From contig NZ_CP155618.1 in NCBI RefSeq assembly GCF_031128465.2, forward strand, positions 2,365,501-2,429,500: a DNA stretch of 64,000 nt. Reading direction: 5' to 3'. The notes beneath the pieces are model-generated. The model did not search any database. It saw nothing but the letters and a program-made list of their open reading frames with translations, and had not been told where the DNA came from. This DNA is from Mariniflexile litorale (GTDB taxonomy: Bacteria; Bacteroidota; Bacteroidia; Flavobacteriales; Flavobacteriaceae). Position 1 is the stretch's first letter. Every line of letters starts with the position of its first letter. This document shows positions 1 to 9,025 of this stretch, in pieces. The position numbers and the translations under genes were made by a program.

Positions 1-37
1 GGATTTTAAAATAATCTTATAAATTTAATATTAGTTT

Positions 38-72
38 AAAACCACCACAAGTTCTCTTTTGGTGGTTTTTTA
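38..72 (+). terminator. Rho-independent terminator of an upstream gene outside the window
   Basis: A ten-base arm AAAACCACCA pairs with TGGTGGTTTT across a 12-base loop and runs into a T tract. It lies before the methionine sulfoxide reductase operon and probably ends a plus-strand gene to the left of the window. The rest of positions 1-163 shows only the promoter element listed next. Confidence 0.8.
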
Positions 73-92
73 TTTACCTATTTTTTAAGTAG

Positions 93-100
93 TATCTTTG
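93..100 (+). promoter_or_regulatory. Bacteroidota-type -7 element of the msr operon
   Basis: TATCTTTG matches the TAnnTTTG -7 consensus of Bacteroidota sigma-70 promoters. No convincing TTTG -33 box sits at the expected distance. It is the only good candidate between the upstream terminator and msrB. Confidence 0.45.
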
Positions 101-217
101 TTTTTCTTATCATACTCATTATGGGTTACTTGTTGAAAGGAAATCAATAAATTAACGACCAATATGAGGATAGTATTATTAGCAATTATAATTAAAAAAA
201 AGAAAGATAACACTCAT

Positions 218-676
218 ATGATTACTTGGAAAGAAGTTATTAATTTTTCCGTAAAAGGAAATCCAGCTCCAGACAAACGTATAGAAAAAACAGATGCTGA
301 ATGGAAAATACAGCTAACCCCAGAGCAATTTAGGGTTGCCCGTCAAAAAGGTACCGAAGCACCACACAGCGGTGCACTTTGTAGTATTCATGATGCTGGG
401 AAATACAATTGCGTTTGCTGTAACACGCCGCTATTTGATTCAACCATTAAATTTAGTTCAGGTACAGGTTGGCCCAGTTTTACACAGCCTATAAAACAAA
501 ATGCGATTAAATACGAAAGAGATATTTCTTTTGGGATGGTGCGCGTTGAGGTGATGTGTAATACTTGTGATGCACATTTGGGACATGTATTTCCAGATGG
601 TCCGGAGCCTAGCGGATTGCGATATTGTGTTAATTCGGAATCCATGGTATTAGAAACAAATAAGGAAGCAAAGTAA
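218..676 (+). CDS. msrB: Peptide-methionine (R)-S-oxide reductase MsrB
   Basis: MsrB reduces the R epimer of methionine sulfoxide in oxidised proteins. The 152-residue product carries both zinc-binding pairs (CVCC at 65-68 and CNTC at 114-117), the GTGWPSF substrate loop (82-88) and RYCVNS (135-140), whose Cys is the catalytic nucleophile. An in-frame ATG at 164 would add 18 Lys/Ile-rich residues with no place in the family, so the ATG at 218 is preferred. There is no signal peptide, so it should act in the cytoplasm. Its stop overlaps the msrA start by one base (TAATG), which indicates translational coupling and one transcript with the next four genes. Confidence 0.93.
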   Translation: MITWKEVINFSVKGNPAPDKRIEKTDAEWKIQLTPEQFRVARQKGTEAPHSGALCSIHDAGKYNCVCCNTPLFDSTIKFSSGTGWPSFTQPIKQNAIKYERDISFGMVRVEVMCNTCDAHLGHVFPDGPEPSGLRYCVNSESMVLETNKEAK

Positions 677-1215
677 TGGTAAACAAAAATATACAAATAG
701 CAACAGTTGGAGGTGGTTGTTTTTGGTGTACTGAAGCCGTTTTTCAAGAAGTAAAAGGTGTTGAAAAAGTGGAGTCGGGTTATTCAGGTGGCCATGTGCC
801 TGGACATCCTACGTATCGTGAGGTATGTTCAGGATTAACCGGACATGCAGAGGTTATTCAAATAACTTTTGATGAGACTATAATTTCATATGAAGACATT
901 TTAATGATCTTCATGACTACGCACGACCCAACCACTTTAAATAAGCAAGGAGCCGATGTGGGTACGCAATACCGTTCAGTAATTTATTTTCATGATGAAA
1001 ATCAAAAGAAAATAGTTGAAAAGGTGGTGGAAAAAGTAGCGGAGTATTATGATAATCCTATTGTGACAGAAGTAGGTCCTTTAGATGTGTTTTATAAAGC
1101 AGAAGATGAGCATCAAGATTATTACAGAAACAACAAAGAACAAGGTTATTGTAGCTTTGTAATTACTCCAAAATTATCGAAACTTAGAAAGTTGTATGGC
1201 GACAGATTAAAATGA
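676..1215 (+). CDS. msrA: Peptide-methionine (S)-S-oxide reductase MsrA
   Basis: MsrA reduces the S epimer, complementing MsrB. The canonical active site GGCFWCTEAVF is at about residues 13-23, with Cys15 as nucleophile. The TGHAEV segment with the active-site Glu, the TQYRS strand and the HQDYYR segment with the substrate-binding tyrosines are all present, and a late Cys (YCSFVI) can resolve the disulfide. At 179 residues it has the normal length. It overlaps msrB by one base and selO by four (ATGA), so msrB-msrA-selO are tightly coupled. A second, divergent MsrA lies at 3741-4253. Confidence 0.95.
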   Translation: MVNKNIQIATVGGGCFWCTEAVFQEVKGVEKVESGYSGGHVPGHPTYREVCSGLTGHAEVIQITFDETIISYEDILMIFMTTHDPTTLNKQGADVGTQYRSVIYFHDENQKKIVEKVVEKVAEYYDNPIVTEVGPLDVFYKAEDEHQDYYRNNKEQGYCSFVITPKLSKLRKLYGDRLK

Positions 1216-2777
1216 TGAAACTTAATATAAAAGATACATTTAATACCCAATTACCAGCAGACCCCATTCTAGAGAATTCCAGGAGACAAGTTGAAAAGGC
1301 CTGTTTTTCGTATGTAACACCTAAGCATACAGCAAAACCAGAATTGCTTCATGTATCTTCTGAAATGCTTAAAAATTTAGGTCTTTCAAAAGAAGATGCA
1401 CAAAGCGAAGAATTTCTAAGAGTGTTCACAGGAAATACTGTGCTGCCAAATACGAAACCATATGCCATGTGTTATGGTGGACATCAGTTTGGGAATTGGG
1501 CAGGACAATTAGGTGATGGGCGCGCTATTAATTTAGCCGAAGTTGAACACAACAACAAACATTGGGCAATACAGTTAAAAGGCGCTGGAGAAACACCTTA
1601 CTCCCGGAATGCAGACGGGTTAGCTGTTTTACGCTCTTCAATAAGAGAGTATTTATGTAGTGAGGCCATGCACCATTTGGGTGTACCAACAACAAGAGCT
1701 TTATCATTGGCATTATCTGGCGACCAGGTTTTACGAGATGTTTTGTATAACGGCAATCCAGACTATGAAAAAGGAGCAATTGTGTGTCGCGTGGCACCTT
1801 CATTTTTGCGTTTTGGCAATTATGAGATTCTGGCGGCGAGACAAGATGTTAAAACACTAAAAACCTTAGTAGATTATACCATCAAACATTTTTTTAATCA
1901 CCTAGGAGAACCTTCAAAGGAAACTTATTTGGCTTTTTTTAATGAAGTTTCACAACGTACATTAGATATGATAATTCATTGGCAACGCGTCGGTTTTGTG
2001 CATGGTGTGATGAATACTGATAACATGTCTATTCTTGGTTTAACCATAGATTATGGACCTTACGGTTGGCTTGAAGGTTTCGATTATGGCTGGACGCCGA
2101 ACACGACCGATCGCCAACATAAACGTTATCGTTATGGAAATCAACCTAATATAGGACTGTGGAATTTATATAAATTAGCCAACGCCTTATATCCTTTAAT
2201 AGAAGATACACAAGCACTTGAAAGTATATTAGATACGTATAAAACAGATTTTGAAGTGAAGTCTTTAGTGATGATGCGTTCAAAATTAGGATTAGAAACT
2301 GAAGATGTTTTTGATGCCTCTTTAATTCAAGATTTGGAAGATAATTTACTGCTTACAGAAACGGATATGACTATTTTCTTTAGGAAATTAAGTGATTTTA
2401 ATAAGGAAGAAGTTTCCGAAGGATTAGAAATTGTTAAAAAGGCATTTTATATTTCAACAGAAATAACTGGTGAAATTCAACAAAAATGGGATGCATGGTT
2501 TCAACGGTATGCGGAACGTTTGAAGCAAGAACAAACAAATTCTAAAGTACGAAAAGAGAATATGAATTTGGTGAATCCAAAATACGTGCTTCGTAACTAT
2601 ATGGTACAATTAGCTATTGATGACGCTGATAAAGGCGATTATCGGTTAATTGATGAATTATTTCAATTACTAAAAAAACCTTATGACGAGCAACCGATAT
2701 ACGAAAAATGGTTCGCAAAGCGTCCTGATTGGGCACGACATAAAGTAGGCTGTTCCATGTTGTCATGTAGCTCGTAA
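1212..2777 (+). CDS. selO: SelO-family protein adenylyltransferase (YdiU/UPF0061)
   Basis: SelO is a pseudokinase-fold enzyme that transfers AMP from ATP to Ser, Thr or Tyr of target proteins and is linked to redox stress responses. The family signature GGHQFGNWAGQLGDGRA sits near residues 89-105, followed by QLKGAGETPYSR, LRSSIREYLCSEAMHHLG and the HGVMNTDN...DYGP catalytic region. The C-terminus ends CSMLSCSS, matching the Cys-rich tail where many homologues carry Sec or Cys. The length, 521 residues, is normal. ATG codons at 1212 and 1215 are equally possible; 1212 gives the ATGA overlap with msrA. Location in an Msr operon fits a role in protein oxidation repair. Confidence 0.92.
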   Translation: MMKLNIKDTFNTQLPADPILENSRRQVEKACFSYVTPKHTAKPELLHVSSEMLKNLGLSKEDAQSEEFLRVFTGNTVLPNTKPYAMCYGGHQFGNWAGQLGDGRAINLAEVEHNNKHWAIQLKGAGETPYSRNADGLAVLRSSIREYLCSEAMHHLGVPTTRALSLALSGDQVLRDVLYNGNPDYEKGAIVCRVAPSFLRFGNYEILAARQDVKTLKTLVDYTIKHFFNHLGEPSKETYLAFFNEVSQRTLDMIIHWQRVGFVHGVMNTDNMSILGLTIDYGPYGWLEGFDYGWTPNTTDRQHKRYRYGNQPNIGLWNLYKLANALYPLIEDTQALESILDTYKTDFEVKSLVMMRSKLGLETEDVFDASLIQDLEDNLLLTETDMTIFFRKLSDFNKEEVSEGLEIVKKAFYISTEITGEIQQKWDAWFQRYAERLKQEQTNSKVRKENMNLVNPKYVLRNYMVQLAIDDADKGDYRLIDELFQLLKKPYDEQPIYEKWFAKRPDWARHKVGCSMLSCSS

Positions 2778-2805
2778 TTCATTCAATTAATAAAAATATA
2801 ACATA

Positions 2806-3750
2806 GTGATTTTAGGATTAGGAATGGCTGCCATTGGTAGGCCGCATTATATTAATGTAAGGAAAAATACAACTGCAAAAAGCGAGGTAACCGAACTTAA
2901 AGCTAATGGTTTTGAAGTTTTAGATGAAGCTTACAAATTAGGTGTGCGTTATTTTGATACCGCCCCAGGTTATGGATTGGCAGAGCAATTATTAATAGAA
3001 TGGTTAGCAAATAAAAACGATAACAGCATACAAGTAGCCACTAAATGGGGTTACACCTATACCGCAAATTTTGATGCGGATGCGTTGGTTCATGAAGTAA
3101 AGGAACATAGTATTTCAAAATTAAAAGAGCAATGGCAGGTGTCTAAAAACCTATTGCCATTTTTAACAACCTATCAAATTCATTCGGCAACTTTAGAAAC
3201 GGGTGTGTTAGAAAATGAATCGGTTTTAAATGAATTAGCCCATTTAAAAAGTGAGTTTAATTTAAAAATAGGGATTTCAACTACGGGGGAAAATCAAGTA
3301 GAGGTTATAAAAAAAGCATTAGAAGTATCTGTTGATGGTATACCGTTATTTGATACATTTCAAAGCACCTACAATGTTTTAGACCAAAGTGTTTTTAATG
3401 TAAATAATTTATTGAAACAAGAAGGTAAAAAGTTAATTATTAAAGAAGCCTTGGCTAACGGTAGAATTTTTAGAAACTCAAATTACCCAAAGTATACCGA
3501 TTTCTATAATTATATGGAAAGTGTATCAAACAAATATAATGTTGGTGTAGATGCTATTGCATTACAGTTTTGTGCTAGAACAATTCCTGAAAGCATTATT
3601 TTAAGTGGCGCGAGTACAGTTGGTCAGTTAAAAGAAAATTTAAAATTGGATGCATTTGTTTTAACTGAAGAAGAATTAAATCGATTAAAACATTTTAGCG
3701 TTGAGCCAACATGGTATTGGAATGAGCGCAAGCAATTAAAATGGAATTAA
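2806..3750 (+). CDS. Aldo/keto reductase family protein
   Basis: A TIM-barrel NAD(P)H-dependent oxidoreductase of 314 residues. The AKR tetrad can be read as Asp and Tyr in FDTAPGYGLAEQ, Lys in VATKWGY and His in YQIHSAT. The late segment RTIPESIILSGASTVGQLKENL is the usual cofactor-binding end. The start is a GTG at 2806; an ATG at 2824 would cut into the first beta strand (LGLGMAAIGRP), so GTG is preferred. The gene is 28 bases after selO and overlaps the next msrA-like gene by ten bases, so it belongs to the same operon. Substrate unknown. Confidence 0.85.
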   Translation: MILGLGMAAIGRPHYINVRKNTTAKSEVTELKANGFEVLDEAYKLGVRYFDTAPGYGLAEQLLIEWLANKNDNSIQVATKWGYTYTANFDADALVHEVKEHSISKLKEQWQVSKNLLPFLTTYQIHSATLETGVLENESVLNELAHLKSEFNLKIGISTTGENQVEVIKKALEVSVDGIPLFDTFQSTYNVLDQSVFNVNNLLKQEGKKLIIKEALANGRIFRNSNYPKYTDFYNYMESVSNKYNVGVDAIALQFCARTIPESIILSGASTVGQLKENLKLDAFVLTEEELNRLKHFSVEPTWYWNERKQLKWN

Positions 3751-4253
3751 TTTCTAAAATTGCATTAGGAGGTGGATGCCATTGGTGTACAGAAGCTGTT
3801 TTTCAATCGTTACTTGGTGTTGAAAAAGTAGAACAAGGTTATATAGCTTCAGTGGATGAAAATAGCAATTTTTCCGAAGCCGTGATTATTCATTTTAATT
3901 CTGAATTAATTTCATTAGAAACATTAATAGAAATTCATTTATATACACATAAAAGTACCAGCAATCATTCCATGCGAACTAAATACCGTTCGGCAATTTA
4001 TGTGTTTTCAGGACTTCAAAAACTTCAGTCGGAAACTATTATTAAGAATTTTAAAAAGGACTTTGATAATAAATTAATCACCCAAATCTATCCATTTCAC
4101 TCCTTTAAAGCTTCTAGAGAATCGATTCAAAATTACTATCAAAAAAATCCAGAAAAACCATTTTGTAAAACGTTCATCAATCCTAAATTGAAATTGTTGT
4201 TAAATCAATTTTCTAAACATACTAACATTGAAGAGTTAAAGCATTTGGTCTAA
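3741..4253 (+). CDS. Divergent second MsrA-family protein
   Basis: This 170-residue protein resembles MsrA along most of its length. The active site reads GGGCHWCTEAVF, with His replacing the Phe of the GCFWC motif; the nucleophilic Cys and the Glu are kept. The SGG...NPTY...TGHAE stretch that helps form the substrate pocket in ordinary MsrA is shortened to a run around DENSNFSEAV. TKYRS replaces TQYRS, while NYYQKN and a late Cys (FCKTF) remain. It may have altered substrate range or reduced activity. It overlaps the aldo/keto reductase by ten bases and ends the operon. Confidence 0.85.
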   Translation: MELISKIALGGGCHWCTEAVFQSLLGVEKVEQGYIASVDENSNFSEAVIIHFNSELISLETLIEIHLYTHKSTSNHSMRTKYRSAIYVFSGLQKLQSETIIKNFKKDFDNKLITQIYPFHSFKASRESIQNYYQKNPEKPFCKTFINPKLKLLLNQFSKHTNIEELKHLV

Positions 4254-4300
4254 TAAAGCAGATTAAACGGGAATTATTATATTTAAAAAGCGATCTAATG

Positions 4301-4308
4301 TATTTTTG
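4301..4308 (+). promoter_or_regulatory. -7 promoter element upstream of acyl-CoA thioesterase
   Basis: TATTTTTG matches the Bacteroidota -7 consensus and lies 19 bases before the start codon at 4328. The -33 box is not clear. Confidence 0.5.
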
Positions 4309-4327
4309 CATTTATTAAAGCGATTAT

Positions 4328-5194
4328 ATGACTTCTGTATCCGATTTATTAAACTTGTTAATTTTAGAGAAAATTAGCGAAACTGAATTTAATGGTGTTA
4401 GTAAAACCATTGGTAGCCCTATTGTTTTTGGAGGCCAAGTGCTTGCACAAGCTCTTAATGCCGCAAGTAGAACCATTACCAATGATAGAATATTACACTC
4501 GATGCATTCGTATTTTTTGGAGGCTGGTAATTTAGAATTACCAATTACCTACAATGTAAGTGTTGTTAGAGACGGTGGGAGTTTTTCGGTACGTCGTGTA
4601 ACAGCGCATCAAAAAGAGCGAACTATTTTTATATTATCGGCATCGTTTCATAAAAAGGAAGAAGGTTACGACCATCAAATACCTATGAAACCCGATTTAA
4701 AGCAACCGGAAGAATTGTTGGGGTGGACGGATATTCTTCAGAAATTCGGAGATTTTTTACCTAAAAGCCTTAAAGCTTTTTTTGAAATAGATCGTCCTAT
4801 AGAATTTAAACCAACCGAAATAGTAAATCCTTTAGATAAGAAAGATGTACCACCATTTAGCGATGTGTGGTTTAAGTTAAAAGGCGATGCTAAAAACATA
4901 GATTTGGCTACAAAACAGCAAATTTTAACTTATATTTCAGACTATAATATTTTAGGTTCTACGTTGTATCCACATGCCAGTAAAGCACACTGGGGCAATA
5001 CACAAACGGCCAGTTTAGATCATTCGATGTGGTATTTTAGAGATTTTGATTTTGATGATTGGTTGTTATATTCCATGGAATCTCCAAGTGCTTCTAGTGC
5101 TCGCGGGTTTGCTCGTGGCAATATATTCACTAGAGACGGGAAATTAGTAGCATCGGTAGCTCAAGAAGGCCTAATGCGCCCCATTGTTAAGTAA
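4328..5194 (+). CDS. tesB: Acyl-CoA thioesterase II (TesB-like, double hotdog)
   Basis: Hydrolyses acyl-CoA to free fatty acid and CoA in the cytoplasm. The 288-residue product has the two-hotdog TesB layout. The first repeat has GGQVLAQALNAASRT and DGGSFSVRRVTAHQ; the second has SLDHSMWYFRDFDFDDW, SARGFARGNIF and VASVAQEGLMR. The Asp in SLDHSMW and the Gln in VAQEG correspond to catalytic positions of the family. It has its own promoter element and stands alone between the msr operon and the GAF gene. The symbol is given by family; physiological acyl chains are unknown. Confidence 0.88.
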   Translation: MTSVSDLLNLLILEKISETEFNGVSKTIGSPIVFGGQVLAQALNAASRTITNDRILHSMHSYFLEAGNLELPITYNVSVVRDGGSFSVRRVTAHQKERTIFILSASFHKKEEGYDHQIPMKPDLKQPEELLGWTDILQKFGDFLPKSLKAFFEIDRPIEFKPTEIVNPLDKKDVPPFSDVWFKLKGDAKNIDLATKQQILTYISDYNILGSTLYPHASKAHWGNTQTASLDHSMWYFRDFDFDDWLLYSMESPSASSARGFARGNIFTRDGKLVASVAQEGLMRPIVK

Positions 5195-5261
5195 ATAAGA
5201 CATAATAATTTTGACATATTTGTAATGAGTCAGTTGAATTAAAGACTGATTAAATTAATTG

Positions 5262-5269
5262 TATTTTTG
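5262..5269 (+). promoter_or_regulatory. -7 promoter element upstream of GAF protein
   Basis: TATTTTTG lies 20 bases before the ATG at 5290, with TTGA at 5234-5237 as a possible -33 box (24-base gap). Confidence 0.5.
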
Positions 5270-5289
5270 TAATTCACAATTTTAAAGGC

Positions 5290-7662
5290 ATGGACTTGTA
5301 CGAACATCTGGAATCGCCAATGATTTTTAAAATAAGTTTTAACGAACTTCTTAAAACTTACGAGCAACTTTCGAATAGTGACGATGAGTTTCTTGCGATT
5401 AAAGCAAAACGGATTTTAGAAATTCAAAAACCTTATCCTGATTTGCGAGAAGGTTTTACCGATTTGTCGTTGCTAGAAACCTACAAAAAGCCCATAGCAG
5501 CTATTCTTCAAGATTCTTTCAGTCCTATTTTAAGTAATAATGAAATAAAAACAGCGTCTGTTCCATTTCAAAACATCTTTTTTAATACTTCAAACCGTTT
5601 TAAAGAACTTATTAAAAAGGCAGGAGATGACTTTGTTTTAAAAATTAGAAACATGCCTGAAGATGATACGTATATTGTTACTTGTACGATTATCTTAAAT
5701 TTTTGCTATGGCTATAATTTGAATTTAAAACGCCCATTTTTTTATGAAATACCTGATGAAAAAGGTATTTTAAGGTATTATAAAATTTTATACAATGCCG
5801 ATTTTTGCGAAATAATACCAACAGAAGCAGCTAAAAAAATCACCCCAGAAGATTATGATGAATTGTTAGATAATTTTGATAATATAGAACTTTGGAAAGA
5901 AAAATTTCCGCCCAATAGCTATATTTTTAAAGGCTTTGTTATTTCAAATATTTTTGATGTTACAGATGATCAGTCTATTTCAAATGTAAAATCAAGTCTT
6001 ATTTCTAAAGACAAACGCAGTGATGAAAATTTTATAGAAAAGTTCCAAGGGGTGTTTAGTTCGCTTTTAGGTATTAAGGACATTCGTGTAGGATTCTCAA
6101 TTTATAATAAGGAAGATGATACTTTAGAGCCAGTTTATGGCGAAGGCATGTCTAGCTTTCTATTGAATAATAAAGAAATAAACCCATGTGAAAGCATTTT
6201 ATGTGGTTGGTCTTATAATCAACTGCTTAAAGAGAAAAAATTCTACACTATTTCAGATGTTGACAAATTCTATAAATTGTCTCAAGGAAAAGCACCCCAA
6301 ATTGCCGTATTAAAAAATCAAGGTATTAAAAGTGCTATTTTGGCTCCCATTGCAGATGGTGACACTTTACTGGGAATATTAGAAATTGTTTCCCCAGAAG
6401 CTAAAGTTTTAAACAGCATCAACGCAAACAAATTAATTGACGTTATGCCGTATATTGTTTCGGCGGTGTTGCGTTCAAAAAAAGAAGAAGAAAATTTAAT
6501 TGAAGCTGTAATTCAACAAGAATGCACCTCCATTCATCCAAGTGTTCACTGGAAATTTGAAAAAGAAGCTAAAGCTTTTATAAATGAACAACTCAAAGGA
6601 AATCAAGCCGTATTTAATAAAATTTCATTTGAAGATATCTACCCGTTGTATGGTCAAATAGATATTAAAGGTTCTTCGGAAACCAGAAATTGGGCAACAC
6701 AGCAAGATTTGTCTTTACAACTAAATAGCGTAAAAACCATTTTAGATGCTGCTTTTAAAAAAGAAGCACTTCCTATATATGAGCAATTTATATTTCAAAT
6801 AGATAATTATTTGGAGAATTTAAAGTTGCACTTTCAAGTGGATAGCGAGCAGCAAATTTCGGAGTTTTTAAAGCACGATATTAATCCGTTATTAGCACAT
6901 TTGTCGAAATTAAAAGAATTAAATTCAAGTATTAATTCATATAAAGAAACGATTGATGCGAAGGCAGGGACTTTCTATAAACACAGAAAAAACTATGATA
7001 ATACGATTGCAAGTATCAATAAAAAGATGGCTTCTCTTTTAGATAAAAAGCAAGTTGAAGCCCAAAAAATGTATCCTCATTATTTTGAACGTTTTAAAAC
7101 GGATGGTGTAGAACATAACATGTACATAGGTGAATCTATAACTAAGGAAGATAGTTTTAACCCTATTTACTTATACAATTTAAGATTGTGGCAATTGCAA
7201 GTTATGTGCGAAATGGAGAATGCTTATTACCAAATGCAGCCTAATTTTTCTATTGGTTTAGATGTGGCTTCCATGATTTTAGTGTTTAACCAACCTTTGT
7301 CTATTAGTTTTAGAATGGATGAAAAACAATTTGATGTGGATGGTACTTATAACGCTCGATATGAAATTGTAAAAAAACGTGTAGATAAAGCATTTATAAA
7401 AGGTACAAAACAGCGCGTTACCCAAAAAGGAAAAATGAGTATTATTTATTCCCAAAAACAAGATGAGTTGGAATATCTGCGCTATATTAAATTTTTACAA
7501 TCTAAAAATTATTTAGATACCGATGTGGAAATTGTTGAGTTGCAAGATTTGCAAGCCGTAACAGGCTTAAAAGCAATTCAAGTTAGTTTGTTATACCATA
7601 AAAATATAGAAGATAAGGCCTTTTATACTTATAACGATTTAATTAAAGAAATTGAAAATTAA
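5290..7662 (+). CDS. Large GAF-domain protein
   Basis: A 790-residue cytoplasmic protein without signal peptide or membrane segments. The middle (about 245-400) reads as a GAF sensor: an amphipathic start, GVFSSLLGIKDIRVGFSIY, and later AILAPIADGDTLLGILEIVSPE, which matches the final GAF strands. The N-terminal 230 residues and the long, largely helical C-terminal half (Lys/Glu-rich, possibly coiled around 540-620) match no domain I can name. No kinase, cyclase or DNA-binding output is visible, so output may be protein-protein contact. It converges with the HD-PycTM gene, the two stops overlapping by four bases. Ligand and role are unknown. Confidence 0.8.
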   Translation: MDLYEHLESPMIFKISFNELLKTYEQLSNSDDEFLAIKAKRILEIQKPYPDLREGFTDLSLLETYKKPIAAILQDSFSPILSNNEIKTASVPFQNIFFNTSNRFKELIKKAGDDFVLKIRNMPEDDTYIVTCTIILNFCYGYNLNLKRPFFYEIPDEKGILRYYKILYNADFCEIIPTEAAKKITPEDYDELLDNFDNIELWKEKFPPNSYIFKGFVISNIFDVTDDQSISNVKSSLISKDKRSDENFIEKFQGVFSSLLGIKDIRVGFSIYNKEDDTLEPVYGEGMSSFLLNNKEINPCESILCGWSYNQLLKEKKFYTISDVDKFYKLSQGKAPQIAVLKNQGIKSAILAPIADGDTLLGILEIVSPEAKVLNSINANKLIDVMPYIVSAVLRSKKEEENLIEAVIQQECTSIHPSVHWKFEKEAKAFINEQLKGNQAVFNKISFEDIYPLYGQIDIKGSSETRNWATQQDLSLQLNSVKTILDAAFKKEALPIYEQFIFQIDNYLENLKLHFQVDSEQQISEFLKHDINPLLAHLSKLKELNSSINSYKETIDAKAGTFYKHRKNYDNTIASINKKMASLLDKKQVEAQKMYPHYFERFKTDGVEHNMYIGESITKEDSFNPIYLYNLRLWQLQVMCEMENAYYQMQPNFSIGLDVASMILVFNQPLSISFRMDEKQFDVDGTYNARYEIVKKRVDKAFIKGTKQRVTQKGKMSIIYSQKQDELEYLRYIKFLQSKNYLDTDVEIVELQDLQAVTGLKAIQVSLLYHKNIEDKAFYTYNDLIKEIEN

Positions 7663-8855
7663 CGAGCATTAAGCTTAAAGGCTACAGCAAAAGCAATCAC
7701 GCTTATAATAATGCCTACCATGAATACACTGTATGTCAATCGGAGTATTTTGTATTTTTTATCTAAAACCAACCCTAAAAAATACAAGTCTTTTTTCATA
7801 GACGAGTATAAATAATCTCTATCTAACATCATTTCACCCATAGCCCATTCAAAATCCTTTAGGCTCATTTTATGGAAATTTCCAAAGAATAATAAGTTCA
7901 CTTTTTTGTTGGCAACATCTTCTTTAGTAAATTTTCCACTGGTAACATTTGGTCGCGTTGCTAAAATGGATAATATGATGGAAACTACAGTAAATAGTAC
8001 AAAAACAACGGTGGGAATAATAAGGTATTCGTTTGAGGCATTGTCTAATTTAGAAACCAAATTAGATAATACTAGCGATACAATAATGGCATTAACAGAG
8101 AGTAGAATATTAGCTTTAGTATCTGCAATATTACTTAAAGTGATGTGGTTTTTAAGAGTCACTCTAAACATGGTTTCAATACCGCGTTCAGGTAATTCTA
8201 CTTTGTTCTTTTTAAAATTTAATTCGGCTTTTTTATGTTTTAGCTTAACAGAATTCTGCTTTGTTTTATTTTGAAGTTTTAGTAATTTCGATATATTTTT
8301 TGATTTGGTCGCAGTCCAATTGGTCGCTGCTGCTTCAGAATAAAATCGATGATTTTTGGTTAAAAAATTAATATTCTCTTGCAACCATTCACTTTCGGTC
8401 AATGTTTTGTCACAAGAAAGTTCCCATTCTTTTCTTAGTAGTTCAGAAATATCACTAAAATCTTTACTACCAATATGCGAACAATCAGCATCACGAATAA
8501 TTTGTTCACTGATGTTTTTGGGTTCATAACCCATTACAGTAGCTAAAATTAAATGAGTAACAGTATTAATCGTTTCTTCAGAAGTATTTTGGTTTTTTAA
8601 GAAAGCTTCAGCAATAGCAACACTCTTTTCTTCATGTTTGTCCGTGCTTTCAGTATAACCTGTGTCATGAAACCAAGCAGCTAAAATCAATGATTCTTTT
8701 TCAGATTCATTTAAATTTGATAAATCGGATAGCTCCTTTACTTTTTCAACAACAAGCTGAGTATGTGCCAAATTATGATAAATAAAATGGCTGCTTAATT
8801 TGGTGTTTAATAAATGAATGACATGTTTTTCAGCTTCTGCCACAAGATTATCCAT
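7659..8855 (-). CDS. HD-domain hydrolase fused to Pycsar-type membrane effector domain (PycTM, DUF5706)
   Basis: The N-terminal half (about 1-190) is an HD phosphohydrolase: histidines in YHNLAH (26-31), the HD pair in WFHDTGY (63-64), HLILA (101) and a later Asp in RDADCSHIG. A charged linker (about 190-222) leads to a membrane module: IETMFRVTLKNH, the signature IADTKANILLSVNA (243-256), and hydrophobic spans at about 249-268, 277-299 and 373-394. IADTKAN plus this layout matches the transmembrane effector of Pycsar anti-phage systems, which disrupts the membrane when cCMP or cUMP binds. No cyclase gene is adjacent. The HD part could cleave a nucleotide signal and thereby set effector activity; that is inference. 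The gene appears monocistronic. Confidence 0.8.
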   Translation of the reverse strand: MDNLVAEAEKHVIHLLNTKLSSHFIYHNLAHTQLVVEKVKELSDLSNLNESEKESLILAAWFHDTGYTESTDKHEEKSVAIAEAFLKNQNTSEETINTVTHLILATVMGYEPKNISEQIIRDADCSHIGSKDFSDISELLRKEWELSCDKTLTESEWLQENINFLTKNHRFYSEAAATNWTATKSKNISKLLKLQNKTKQNSVKLKHKKAELNFKKNKVELPERGIETMFRVTLKNHITLSNIADTKANILLSVNAIIVSLVLSNLVSKLDNASNEYLIIPTVVFVLFTVVSIILSILATRPNVTSGKFTKEDVANKKVNLLFFGNFHKMSLKDFEWAMGEMMLDRDYLYSSMKKDLYFLGLVLDKKYKILRLTYSVFMVGIIISVIAFAVAFKLNAR

Positions 8856-9025
8856 AAGAGCATACGATTTAGAGTAAAAATACTAAAGTTTAACGAATTT
8901 AAACATTCGTTTTTAATTTGTCGTAAATTTACAGAATGCTTTCTGATTTGAATCGTTTTGTAAGGTCGCTTAGTAGATTCCTACTTAATGAATCAAATAA
9001 GTTTAAGAATTATATACATAAAAAC

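Noticed and set aside
7659-8855. Complete Pycsar defence operon
   Set aside because: No nucleotide cyclase gene lies next to the effector-like gene on either side; only the fused protein is claimed.
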